From positions 1-56,737 of the forward strand of contig QNBX01000008.1 in NCBI GenBank assembly GCA_003644265.1: a stretch of 56,737 bases of DNA, in the 5' to 3' direction. Each line of letters starts with the position of its first letter. Position 1 is the stretch's first letter. Origin of the DNA: Planctomycetota bacterium (GTDB taxonomy: Bacteria; Planctomycetota; B15-G4). A model generated the notes under the pieces. The model made no database searches. It had not been told where the DNA came from and saw only the letters and a list, made by a program, of their open reading frames with translations. Shown piece after piece: positions 45,543 through 54,160 of the stretch. A program made the position numbers and the translations under genes.

Positions 45543-47438
45543 GTGCGCCTGCTCGTGTTCTTCGCCGTGGTGCTCTTGCTGCTGGGGGCGCTGCGTCTCG
45601 GGCTGGAGCTCGCCGTCGAGGACCTCGTGCGCAGGCAGATGGACGCCCTGAACCTGGGGCGCACGGCGCAGTTCGGATCGCTCGACGTGGACCTCCCCAA
45701 CCGGCTGGGCCTGAGGGACCTGAAGCTGATCGACCCTGAGGACGGCGCCGTGCTGGCCACGGTCGACCGGCTGAACATCAACCTGGCGCTCGAGTGGGGC
45801 GCCGAGTACCCGGCGTACGTCAAGACCATCGAGGGGCGAGGCGGCCGGGTCGAGGTTCGCACCGGGACGCCCAGCGTCCTGGGTGTGCCCCTGGTGCGCG
45901 CCCTGGTCGATCTGGTGGGAGCCATCGTCGACCTGATCCCCGAGGACGAGCCGGGCCAGGCCGGCGCCGGCCCGCCGCCACCTCTGGTCCTGTTTCACGA
46001 CGTCGAGGTGGTGGTGTGGTCTCCGAGCAAGCCGGTCATGCGCTACCCGTGCATGGAAGTGGACGTGCTCTACAACCGGGAGACCGGGGCCACCACCGCC
46101 AACGTCACGCCGCTGGAGACCGGCGGCAAGCTGACCATGGTCTTCCGCGACGGCGGGCTCGACGAGCTGCTGCTGGACGACATGTTGGTGGGGCCTGCGC
46201 TGGAGCTCATGGCCGGCGAGGGCTGGGGCGAGGACATCGCGTCGGTGTTTGCGCCGCTGGGGCGGGTCGACCTGCACGTCGTAGGCATCATGTCGGACCG
46301 AGCCTCCCTCGGCGGGGAGCTGCGCGACGCGGACCTGGACGCTCCCGGCGTGCCCTTCCCGCTGCACATCGAGCGGCTGACGTTCCAAGTCGACGGCGAT
46401 CAGCTCAACATCGAGCCGACGCGGGTGGAGTTTCCGGGGGGCTCGGCCTCGGTGTTCCTCACCGGGAGCCTGGACAGCCTCGATATCAGCATCAACATCG
46501 AGGACAACGCCTTTCACCAGTCGTACCTCTCGCTGCTGCCGGGCTGGGATCAGCTGAGCGGTCTGCATTGCGAGGACGCCGGCTCGTTTGACTTGTCGTT
46601 ACGGCTCGTGTTCGGCGCACCGGGTGGGCGCTTCAGGGAATCCGATCCGGAGCAGCGTCTGGCCCCGCGCGTCTCGGGTGGCGGCGGTTTCCACCTCGAG
46701 CACGCCTGGCTGGCCGATCCACGCATCGACGTCTACGACCTCATGGGGCGGCTGACCGTCAGCGACGATGCGCTGCGCATCGCGGAGGTGAGCGCCACCG
46801 TGGCCGGCGGCCGTGTGCGCGCGACGGGCGATGTGGGGCTGGAGGACGGGCACTTCTCGTTGGACTTGTTGGCCGAGGACATCGACATCGAGGCGGCGCA
46901 CGACGTGATCCATCCTCTGGGCGCCTGCGGCAACGACTTCGCCGGCTGGCTCTCGGGGTCGCTTGAGGCCAGCGGCTCGATCGACGACATCATGGCCAGC
47001 AAGGCCAAGGGCAGCTTCCGCGTCTTCTCCGGTCAGTTCATGGAGAGCAACCTGATCACGTCCATCTTCCGGCGCGCCGCGGTGGATGGCGGGGAGCTGC
47101 GCGAAGACCAGCGGCTGGGAGCCGAGTTCAACATCAAGCAGGGCCACCTGAACCTGGAGACGCTGGCCGTCGACCTGGGCTCCCTGGGCCTGACCGGAAC
47201 GGGTTGGATCGACCAGAACGGTCGCATCTCGCTCGAGCTCGTCCTGGTGCGCAGCCTCGACGGGGCCCTGGGCGACGTGATCGGCTTCCTCCAGAACAAC
47301 CTGCTGGTGCAGGTGGAGGTGCGCGGGACCCTCAATCAACCGGACGTCCGGACCTATCCCGTGGCGGTCATCACGCGCAGCCTCTCGCAGGCCGTTGAGT
47401 TCTTCGCGCGGGCCTTCGGGGAGGGCGAGGACGGCTGA
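45543..47438 (+). CDS. AsmA/TamB-like periplasmic-bridge protein
   Basis: The 631-residue protein starts with GTG at 45543, after GAGG. One N-terminal membrane helix (LLVFFAVVLLLLGALRL) is followed by a long beta-strand-rich region: FGSLDVDLPNRLGLRDLKLID resembles the AsmA start, with repeated strand pairs (GGSASVFLTGSLDSLDISI, ISATAKV-type turns). The C-terminal region DLGSLGLTGTGWIDQNGRISLELVL is the AsmA_2/DUF3971-like end. AsmA-superfamily proteins form grooves that carry phospholipid between membranes. The size and single anchor fit a medium-length family member. It follows a lipoprotein by eight bases. Confidence 0.72.
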   Translation: MRLLVFFAVVLLLLGALRLGLELAVEDLVRRQMDALNLGRTAQFGSLDVDLPNRLGLRDLKLIDPEDGAVLATVDRLNINLALEWGAEYPAYVKTIEGRGGRVEVRTGTPSVLGVPLVRALVDLVGAIVDLIPEDEPGQAGAGPPPPLVLFHDVEVVVWSPSKPVMRYPCMEVDVLYNRETGATTANVTPLETGGKLTMVFRDGGLDELLLDDMLVGPALELMAGEGWGEDIASVFAPLGRVDLHVVGIMSDRASLGGELRDADLDAPGVPFPLHIERLTFQVDGDQLNIEPTRVEFPGGSASVFLTGSLDSLDISINIEDNAFHQSYLSLLPGWDQLSGLHCEDAGSFDLSLRLVFGAPGGRFRESDPEQRLAPRVSGGGGFHLEHAWLADPRIDVYDLMGRLTVSDDALRIAEVSATVAGGRVRATGDVGLEDGHFSLDLLAEDIDIEAAHDVIHPLGACGNDFAGWLSGSLEASGSIDDIMASKAKGSFRVFSGQFMESNLITSIFRRAAVDGGELREDQRLGAEFNIKQGHLNLETLAVDLGSLGLTGTGWIDQNGRISLELVLVRSLDGALGDVIGFLQNNLLVQVEVRGTLNQPDVRTYPVAVITRSLSQAVEFFARAFGEGEDG

Positions 47439-47558
47439 CAGGGCCTGCGCACAGGGACGGCCGGAGCTTGGCCCTACGAATGGAATCTGCTACTCTGGGC
47501 GATCGACTTACCCGGTCTGTGACCGGAGCATCCCGACCGCGACGGAGCCGCCCGAACG

Positions 47559-47975
47559 ATGGCCAAGCCGAAGAACTTCCTCTTCGTGTGCAAGGGCAAT
47601 GACTCACGCAGCCAGATGGCCGAAGGCTTCGCCCGGAGCATGGCCAACAGCGGCATTCGCATCTACAGCGCCGGCGTTGAGCCCAATGGCATGAACGACA
47701 AGGCCGTGGACGTGATGGGCGAGGTGGGCATCGACATCTCCGAGCAGACGGTGCGGACCTACGACGACGTGCCGGTGGCCAAGATCGACACGATCGTCAC
47801 GCTCAGCTCTGACTCCGATCCGCTGCCAAACAACCTCAAGAAGAAGGCCACCCAGATCCACTGGCCGCTGACCGATCCCGCCGCCGCCACCGGCAGCGAC
47901 GCCGAGGTCAAGAAGGCCTTCCGTTCGGTGCGGGACGAGATCCGGAATCGCGTGCAGGTGCTGCTCGTCGGCTGA
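47559..47975 (+). CDS. ArsC/low-molecular-weight phosphatase-like protein lacking the resolving cysteines
   Basis: The 138-residue protein closely resembles thioredoxin-type arsenate reductases and LMW-PTPs: P-loop FLFVCKGNDSRSQMAEGFA (nucleophile Cys11, Arg17), YSAGVEPNG, VGIDISEQT, HWPLTDPAA (catalytic Asp about 106) and RSVRDEIRNRV. In S. aureus/B. subtilis ArsC two more cysteines (82 and 89) form the redox relay. Here the aligned stretch is TLSSDSDPLPNN, with Ser and Pro. The P-loop also has Ser where ArsC has its second Cys. The protein should keep phosphatase chemistry but not arsenate reduction by the usual relay. It is separated from neighbours by about 120 bases upstream. Confidence 0.85.
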   Translation: MAKPKNFLFVCKGNDSRSQMAEGFARSMANSGIRIYSAGVEPNGMNDKAVDVMGEVGIDISEQTVRTYDDVPVAKIDTIVTLSSDSDPLPNNLKKKATQIHWPLTDPAAATGSDAEVKKAFRSVRDEIRNRVQVLLVG

Positions 47976-47985
47976 CGTCGGGCGC

Positions 47986-48591
47986 TCACGGACGCTCGCG
48001 CCGCGCCAGCTCCGCGCGAGCCGCCGCCAGGTCCTCTGCGTCATCGATGTCACGCACCAGCCAGGGCGCAGCCCGCAGCACATGCTGGATGCGAGCGGGG
48101 TCGCGGCGGATCACCAGATGGGCGGGCTGATCGTCGCTCAGGGCCAGCAGCTCCTGCACCGCTGCGGCGCCCAGCACCACAGGGTGACCGCGCCGGCCGA
48201 CCACGCTGGGCGCTACGATCTGGATGCCGGGCGCGCGCAGCCCCCAGGCGCTGAGCAGCGCGGCCACGTCCTCGGCGCGCGCCAGCGGATGGTCGACGGT
48301 GTGCAGCAGGCAGGCGCCGCCGGGCAGCGGTCCGGCGCCGAGCCCCAGCTTCAACGAGCTGGTCTGGCCGCGGTCCGGGTCCGGATTGACGCTGACCTCG
48401 CAGCCCGACAGGTCGACGCGGCGCTGGACCTCGTCTGCCTGGTGCCCGAGCACCACGCGCAGGCCCGTGGCGCCGCCCGCGCGCAGCAGCTCCATGCTGC
48501 GGGCCAGCGCGGTGTGGCCGCCCAGCTCGAGCAGGGCCTTGCAGCCGCCGATGCGACGTCCGGCGCCCGCGGCCAACAGCACGGCGATCAC
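47986..48591 (-). CDS. MobA/MocA-like nucleotidyltransferase
   Basis: The 201-residue GT-A-fold nucleotidyltransferase has N-terminal AVLLAAGAGRRIGGCKALLELGG (nucleotide-binding LAAGxxxRxGxxK), VNPDPDRGQTSSLKLGLGA, and ACLLHTVDHPLARAEDVAALL (metal-binding region, where MobA/MocA have D-x-P; here TVDHP). The C-terminus RRGHPVVLGA and DIDDAEDL match the MocA subgroup, which transfers CMP to molybdopterin; related proteins act on other NTP-sugars. No other molybdenum genes are nearby, so the substrate is uncertain. It is convergent with the ArsC-like gene. Confidence 0.82.
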   Translation of the reverse strand: MIAVLLAAGAGRRIGGCKALLELGGHTALARSMELLRAGGATGLRVVLGHQADEVQRRVDLSGCEVSVNPDPDRGQTSSLKLGLGAGPLPGGACLLHTVDHPLARAEDVAALLSAWGLRAPGIQIVAPSVVGRRGHPVVLGAAAVQELLALSDDQPAHLVIRRDPARIQHVLRAAPWLVRDIDDAEDLAAARAELARRERP

Positions 48592-48656
48592 CGCAGGCCT
48601 CCCGTCTGGGGACGCGGCCCTTGCAGCGCGAGGGGTCGGGGCGAGACGCTCATCGC

Positions 48657-50162
48657 ATGAGCCTCAGTCGTCGCGTCGCCAGCAACGCCGTCGGGCAGAT
48701 CGCCGGGCGCTTGATCACGTCGACGCTGGCGTTCGTCATCACGGCCTTGCTCCTGCCTCGGCACCTGTCGGGTGAGGCCTTCGGCATCTTCGCCTTCCAC
48801 CTGTCGCTGTACCAGCTGCTGGCGAACGTGATCGACTTCGGGGCCGGCACCATCGTCGTGCGCGAGGCCAGCCGTCGGCGCGCCGAGGCCGGTGTCCTGC
48901 TGGGCTCGCTGGTGCTGCTCAAGCTGGCGGTGGGGGTCGTGGGCGTGGCACTGTTGCTGGGCGTGGCCATGGTCTTCGAGGGCTGGGGGCTGCGGCTCGC
49001 GCTGCTGGCCGTGGCGGCCTTGCACCTGCTCTGCTACTCGCCGGGCGGCACCGCGGCCATCTTCCACGTGGACATGGACTTCAAGTGGGCGGTGCGCGCC
49101 AACGTGGCCGGCCAGAGCGGCTGGATGCTGGCCACGGCGGCGCTGCTGCTGGCGGACGTGACCGAGCCGGCGGCCTACCTGGTGGCGTTCGCGGTGGGTC
49201 CCGTCGTGACGAGCGCGCTGTCCTACGCATGGGCCCGGCGCCGCGTGCGGATCCGCTTTGACGGGGGGCGCGCGGCGCTCGCGGCGCTCTGGCACGAGGC
49301 CTGGCCGGCGGGTGTGTCCATGTCGCTGGCGTCGGTCTACTTCTTCATCGATACGGCCATGCTGCGCCCCTTGCGGGGCGAGCTCGAGGTGGGTCGCTAT
49401 CGCGCCGCATACGCCATCATGACCTTCGCGCTGATGGTGCCGGTGCTCTTCAGTCAGGTCGTGTTTCCGGTCTACTCCCGGCTCTGGGCCAAGGGGCCCG
49501 CGGCGTTGCTGCCGTTTCATCAACGCAGCTTGCGACTGCTGTTCAGCCTGGGCCTGCTGGTGACGGTCACGGTGCCCCAGCTGCGGCACGAGATCATGGC
49601 CTTGGTGTACCCCGCCGGCTACGCCTCGGCGGCCGACACGATGGCGCTGCTGTTTGCCGCGGTGGTGCTGGTGTTCTGCGCCTACCCGCACGTGCTCGCG
49701 CTGCTGTCGTCGGGCAACCAGCGCGCCATGATGTACCTGTCGGGCTCGGCGGCCGCCTTCAATGTGCTGGCCAACCTGTGGGCCATCCCGCGCTACGGCA
49801 TGCTGGGAGCGGCGGCCACCACCGTGGCCACCGAAGCCTGGGTGCTGCTGCTGGCGATGTGGGCCGGTCGACGGCTGGCCGGTGTGCGCCCGGAGCTCTC
49901 GCTGCTGCTGCGACCCGTGGCGGCCGCAGCGGCAGCGGCGGCGGCGCTGGCCTGGCTGCTGGGCCTGCTGCCGGGCGATGCCTCCGCCCTACGCGTCCTG
50001 GTGGGGGTGGCCGTCGGCGCGCTGGGCGCGTTGCTGGCCGGTGTGCTGCCGCTGGAGTTGGGCGGCGAGGCCGGGGCTCCCGATGTCCTCGATGCCGCTG
50101 ACGTGCCCAGGGGAGCTGGCATGGGCGCGCGCGAGTCGGCCTGCAGCGAGCCCCCGCCGTGA
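48657..50162 (+). CDS. Wzx-type polysaccharide flippase (MOP superfamily)
   Basis: The 501-residue protein starts at ATG 48657 (MSLSRRVASNAVGQIAGRL). About 12-14 hydrophobic helices run through the protein, with the N-terminal MOP pattern (FVITALLLPRHLSGEAFGIFAFHLSLY) and SMSLASVYFFIDTAMLRPLRG in the second half. MOP proteins flip lipid-linked oligosaccharides to the outer face. The last about 70 residues become Ala/Gly/Leu-rich and then polar. It begins a run of four further genes in the same direction: two glycosyltransferase genes and a PHP lipoprotein are joined by 4-bp stop/start overlaps. Its own stop overlaps the next GTG. Confidence 0.87.
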   Translation: MSLSRRVASNAVGQIAGRLITSTLAFVITALLLPRHLSGEAFGIFAFHLSLYQLLANVIDFGAGTIVVREASRRRAEAGVLLGSLVLLKLAVGVVGVALLLGVAMVFEGWGLRLALLAVAALHLLCYSPGGTAAIFHVDMDFKWAVRANVAGQSGWMLATAALLLADVTEPAAYLVAFAVGPVVTSALSYAWARRRVRIRFDGGRAALAALWHEAWPAGVSMSLASVYFFIDTAMLRPLRGELEVGRYRAAYAIMTFALMVPVLFSQVVFPVYSRLWAKGPAALLPFHQRSLRLLFSLGLLVTVTVPQLRHEIMALVYPAGYASAADTMALLFAAVVLVFCAYPHVLALLSSGNQRAMMYLSGSAAAFNVLANLWAIPRYGMLGAAATTVATEAWVLLLAMWAGRRLAGVRPELSLLLRPVAAAAAAAAALAWLLGLLPGDASALRVLVGVAVGALGALLAGVLPLELGGEAGAPDVLDAADVPRGAGMGARESACSEPPP

Positions 50163-51382
50163 TCGTGGGCGTGGATCTGCGGCCCGCGTTGCTCAGCACA
50201 ACCGGCGTGGCCCGCGCCGCGCGTCAGTGCTATCTGGCCCTCCGCGACCGGCCCGAACTGACCGTGCGCGGGTTCGGCGCCAGCTGGGCGCGCCCGCGCT
50301 ACGGCGCCGATCTGCCGGACGTGGTGGCTCCGCGCTTGCCGGGACGGCTGGCCGCGTGGATGGCTCCGCTGGGCTTCTCGGTGGAGACGCTGATGGGGCG
50401 CTTGGATGTCTTCCAGCACACCGATCTGGTCTTTCCGCCCGTGCGTCGTGCGGCGCAGGTGCTGTTTGTGCACGACCTGCTGTTCCTGGGGCCGAGTCAG
50501 GGCGTCGCGTCGCGCGTCAGCACGAGCGGCGGAGCCGCCGCGAGCGCCGCGGGAGCGCCGCGCGAAGGGGCCGGCAGGGGTTGGCACGATCCGGGCTTCG
50601 CCGAGCGCGTGGGCCCGCGCCTGTTCGCGCGCGCCGCCGAGGCCGCCGCCGTGGTGGTGCCTCACACGCGCGTGGCCGACGACGCTCTGCGGCTGGGGCT
50701 GGTGGAGCCTGAGCGCCTGGTGGTGCTGCCCCTGGGCCTGGACCACGTGAGCCCTCGCCCTGAGCCGGATGACGAGCAGCGGGTGGCGGCCGTGATGGCG
50801 CGCGCGGGCCTGCCGCGTCGCTCAGGCGACGAGCTGTTGGTGCTGGTGCCCGGTACCCGTGAGCCGCGCAAGAACCAGCTGGCCTTGCTGCACGCCTTCA
50901 TGCGGCTGCCGGTCGGGCTCGGGGCCCGACTGCTGCTGGTGGGGCCCGCGGGCTGGGGTTGCCCCGAGTTGGAGCGCGTCCTGCTGGATCGCGCCTGCCT
51001 GCGCGACGAGCGCGGCGAGGCGCGGGTAGCGGCGGCGGGCGAGGTCTCGGAGCCGGACCTCGCGGCCCTGATGCGCCGGGCCGACGTGGTGGCCTACCCG
51101 TCCCTGGCGGAAGGCTATGGCCTGCCCGCCCTGGAGGCCATGGCCCTGGGCCGCGCGGTGCTCACGTCGCGCGGCACCCCCATGGGCGACCTGGGCGGGG
51201 ACGCGGCGCTGTGCATCGATCCGACCGACCCGAGCTCGCTGGAGCGCGGTCTCTCGGAGCTGCTGCGCGACGCGAGCCTGCGCGCCGTGCTATCGAACGC
51301 CGCTCCGGCCCGCGTCGCCGGCCTGACCTGGGCGTCTCACGCCGAGGGCCTGAGCCGCGTCTATCAAGCGGTCCTGGCATAG
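50159..51382 (+). CDS. GT4-family glycosyltransferase
   Basis: The 407-residue protein starts with GTG at 50159 in a GTGA overlap with the flippase stop. The GT-B fold is shown by VGVDLRPALLSTTGVARAARQCY at the N-terminus, LFVHDLLFLG, VVPHTRVADDA, VLVPGTREPRKNQLALLHAF (donor-domain linker) and VVAYPSLAEGYGLPALEAMALG, the E(x7)E element that contacts the nucleotide sugar. It probably extends a lipid-linked glycan flipped by the neighbour. The region about residues 115-145 is an unusual Ala/Gly/Ser-rich insert (STSGGAAASAAG). Confidence 0.85.
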   Translation: MIVGVDLRPALLSTTGVARAARQCYLALRDRPELTVRGFGASWARPRYGADLPDVVAPRLPGRLAAWMAPLGFSVETLMGRLDVFQHTDLVFPPVRRAAQVLFVHDLLFLGPSQGVASRVSTSGGAAASAAGAPREGAGRGWHDPGFAERVGPRLFARAAEAAAVVVPHTRVADDALRLGLVEPERLVVLPLGLDHVSPRPEPDDEQRVAAVMARAGLPRRSGDELLVLVPGTREPRKNQLALLHAFMRLPVGLGARLLLVGPAGWGCPELERVLLDRACLRDERGEARVAAAGEVSEPDLAALMRRADVVAYPSLAEGYGLPALEAMALGRAVLTSRGTPMGDLGGDAALCIDPTDPSSLERGLSELLRDASLRAVLSNAAPARVAGLTWASHAEGLSRVYQAVLA

Positions 51383-51418
51383 TCCGGACCTGCGTTCACC
51401 CCGGTTAGACTCTCCGCC

Positions 51419-54160
51419 ATGCGCGCCGCCCTCCCCCTGCTGCTTGTCGCCCCGCTGGTCCTGGCCCTGGCTTGCCAACCCGACGACGGCAGCGACGACA
51501 GCCCCGCGCTCCTGGCCGAGGGCGGTACGCGCATGCCCACGGCGGTCGTGCGGCCTCCCGTGCCCTGGCCCAGCGATGACCGCGGGCAGGATCGCCCCTC
51601 GATCATGGCGCTGGCCGGCGGGCACGTCTGGCTCGCCATGCAGTCGTGGGACGGCACCAGCGACGGCGTGGTGCTCTCGCTGCTGGGTTCGGAGCAGGAG
51701 CCGCTGCTGGTGCATCGCGCCCAGGCCCACATCTACGGCACGGCGCTGGCACGCGACGCCGCCGGTCAGGTGCGCGTGCTCTGGAGCGAGCAGGTCGGTG
51801 ACGGCTTCGCCCTGCGTCAGCGGCTCTATGCCCACGACCTCGAGAGCGGCGGGCTGAGCCCCCTCGGTCCGGCCCGCGACGTCGTCTCGCGGCCGGGTGC
51901 GCGTCTGCTGCAGCCGCTGCTGGCGGCGGACACGGAGGGCGGCCTGCTGCTCGTGAACACCCTGCTCGAGCACGGCGAGCTGCGCGTGCAGGCCCGCTCG
52001 TCCGCGCCCAACGGAGGTTGGAGCGAGCCCGTGGACGTCTCCGACCACGGCTTCAGCAACTGGTCGCCCGCGCTGGTTGCGGTCGGCCCCGGGCGCTTTG
52101 CCGTGGCCTGGGACCAGGCCGTCGATGGCGACTACGACGTGCTGTTGGCGCGGCTGAACGTGGGCGCCCAGGGCCCGCGCGTGAGCGAGCGGATGCGCCT
52201 GACAGACTCCCCGCGCTTCGAGGCCCACGCGTCGTTGGCCGTGGCGGGCGAGCGGCTCTACGTGGCCTTCGAAGTGGGCTCGGAGAACTGGGGCCGCGAG
52301 GGCTCGGTCAACAAGGTCGAGGAGGCGCTGCACTTCGAGCGTACGATCGAGATCCTGGCAGTGGAGGGCGGTCGTGTCGCCCGGCTCGATGAGCCCTTCA
52401 TGCAAGGCTTCAAGCCCAACGCCAGCCTGGCCCGGGCCTGCGAGAAGCCCGTGATCCACGTGGACGGCTCGGGCAATCTGCTGCTGGGCTTCCGCGGTCT
52501 GCCCCTGCCGCCCGACCTCGGGGACGTCGAGTCGGAGGGCTACGCCGACCTGGAGCAGCAGCGCGGCGGCGGCGGCACGGGCTGGCGCTCGTCCATCTGG
52601 TTCACGTACCTGAGTCGTTACGACGGCATGCAGTGGTTGCTGCGCGGCAGCCATCACCAGGGCATGCCCGACTCCAACGGGCGCTCCGACATGCCGATCG
52701 TGTTCGGGGCCTTGCCCAAGGGCGGCGCGGCCTTCGCCACCGCGGGCGACGGGCGCGAGCGCAGCCCGGGCTGGCTGGGCCAGGAGCAGGTCATGACCGA
52801 TGCGGTCATGTGGTGGCAGCCCATCACGCTGGCCGCGCCGCGCGTCTCAGCCCAGCTCGTGGGCAAGGGGCAGCCCGCGGGGGTGTTGCCCGTGGGCCCG
52901 TGGCGCGAGGCGCCGTCGTGGCGCCAGCCCTCGCCCGCCGATCAGCCGCCGCGCGTGCAGCGCACGCTCTCCGACGGTCGCACGCTGCACCTGGCGCTGG
53001 GCGACCTGCACCGTCACACCGACCTGTCGCGCTGCAGCAGCAACTGGGACGGCCCCTTCACCGACGCTGCGCGCTACGCCTTTGACGCGGGCGGGCTGCA
53101 GTTCATGGCGGTCACCGATCACTTTGAGCACATGACGGCCTGGGACTGGTGGCGCAACCTGGGGCTGATGGAGGCCTGGAACGCGCCCGGGCGCATGGTC
53201 AACCTGCGCGCCTACGAGCGCAGCGACAACCTCACCGGGCATCGCAACGTCATCGGCGGCGCGGGCGAGCTGCCCATCGTGGGCTACCGCAACCAGTACC
53301 ACCCGCCGCGCGACCAGGGCCGCGCCGACGTGATCATGGAGCTCTGGCCGCAGCTCGAGGGCCTGGACGTCATCACCATTCCGCACACCACCGCCGGCAT
53401 GTTCGGCAACGCGCTCTCGCTGCTCGACTGGCTCTCCTTTGACCCGGCCCACGATCGCCTGGTCGAGATCTTCCAGGGCTACCGCGGCGCCTCCGAGATG
53501 ATCGGCGGGCCGCGCGCGCTGGACGTGCCCTACGGCCGCCGCATGGCGCGCGGCGGGCTGGACGGCGGGCTGCACTTCGGCTTCGTGGCCAGCTCCGACC
53601 ATCAGTCCAGCTACGGTTCGTTCGCCGGCGCCTGGACCACGGGCCTGACCCGCGGCGAGGTCTTCGAGGCCCTGCACGATCGACGCACCTTCGCCTCGAC
53701 CTGCCGCATGTCCCTGTGGACCGAGTGGAACGGCGTCGCCATGGGACACGCGGGGCGCGCGCCGGCGGGTCCCACCTCGGGCCTGCAGCTGGCCGTCGAG
53801 CTGTTCGACCGCGAGCTCTCCCACGTGGAGCTGCTGATCGACGGCGAGGTGGTGCGCACGGTGCCCCTGTCCGGGCGCAGCGCCAGCCATCACTTCGACC
53901 CGGTGGAGCTGGCGGTGCCGGCCACGGGCAGCCGCTACGCCTACGTGCGCGTCTACACCACGGACGGCGAGCTGGGCTGGAGCAGCCCCATCCGCCTCGG
54001 CACGGACGCCGACTACGGCGCCGACGGCCCCATGGGATTCGAGGCCTTCGAGGAGTTGGACGGCAAGGCGCTGGAGCGGCGCCCGACCTTCGACGGACCC
54101 GATCCGTACTTCCACCGCTGGCATGGTCACCAGGCCGAGGACCACGGGCCCGGCCATTGA
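51419..54160 (+). CDS. PHP-domain (DUF3604-like) lipoprotein
   Basis: The 913-residue protein has a lipoprotein signal ending PLVLALACQPD (Cys about 18). Residues about 45-520 are beta-propeller-like, with repeated strand patterns (GHVWLAMQSWDG, RFAVAWDQAVDGDYDVLLARL). From about residue 525 there is a PHP-type metal-dependent phosphoesterase domain: LALGDLHRHTDLSRC (His-x-His), FMAVTDHFEHM, VITIPHTTAGMF and GFVASSDHQSSYGS. DUF3604 proteins share this signature; activity and substrate are unknown. The gene sits among glycosyltransferases and ends in a TTGA overlap with the next one, so a role in envelope glycan modification is suggested. Confidence 0.83.
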   Translation: MRAALPLLLVAPLVLALACQPDDGSDDSPALLAEGGTRMPTAVVRPPVPWPSDDRGQDRPSIMALAGGHVWLAMQSWDGTSDGVVLSLLGSEQEPLLVHRAQAHIYGTALARDAAGQVRVLWSEQVGDGFALRQRLYAHDLESGGLSPLGPARDVVSRPGARLLQPLLAADTEGGLLLVNTLLEHGELRVQARSSAPNGGWSEPVDVSDHGFSNWSPALVAVGPGRFAVAWDQAVDGDYDVLLARLNVGAQGPRVSERMRLTDSPRFEAHASLAVAGERLYVAFEVGSENWGREGSVNKVEEALHFERTIEILAVEGGRVARLDEPFMQGFKPNASLARACEKPVIHVDGSGNLLLGFRGLPLPPDLGDVESEGYADLEQQRGGGGTGWRSSIWFTYLSRYDGMQWLLRGSHHQGMPDSNGRSDMPIVFGALPKGGAAFATAGDGRERSPGWLGQEQVMTDAVMWWQPITLAAPRVSAQLVGKGQPAGVLPVGPWREAPSWRQPSPADQPPRVQRTLSDGRTLHLALGDLHRHTDLSRCSSNWDGPFTDAARYAFDAGGLQFMAVTDHFEHMTAWDWWRNLGLMEAWNAPGRMVNLRAYERSDNLTGHRNVIGGAGELPIVGYRNQYHPPRDQGRADVIMELWPQLEGLDVITIPHTTAGMFGNALSLLDWLSFDPAHDRLVEIFQGYRGASEMIGGPRALDVPYGRRMARGGLDGGLHFGFVASSDHQSSYGSFAGAWTTGLTRGEVFEALHDRRTFASTCRMSLWTEWNGVAMGHAGRAPAGPTSGLQLAVELFDRELSHVELLIDGEVVRTVPLSGRSASHHFDPVELAVPATGSRYAYVRVYTTDGELGWSSPIRLGTDADYGADGPMGFEAFEELDGKALERRPTFDGPDPYFHRWHGHQAEDHGPGH

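Noticed and set aside
47469..47500. Possible -35/-10 pair (TTGGCC, TACTCT, spacer 17) before the ArsC-like gene
   Set aside because: The -10 matches the consensus at only three positions; not strong enough to list.
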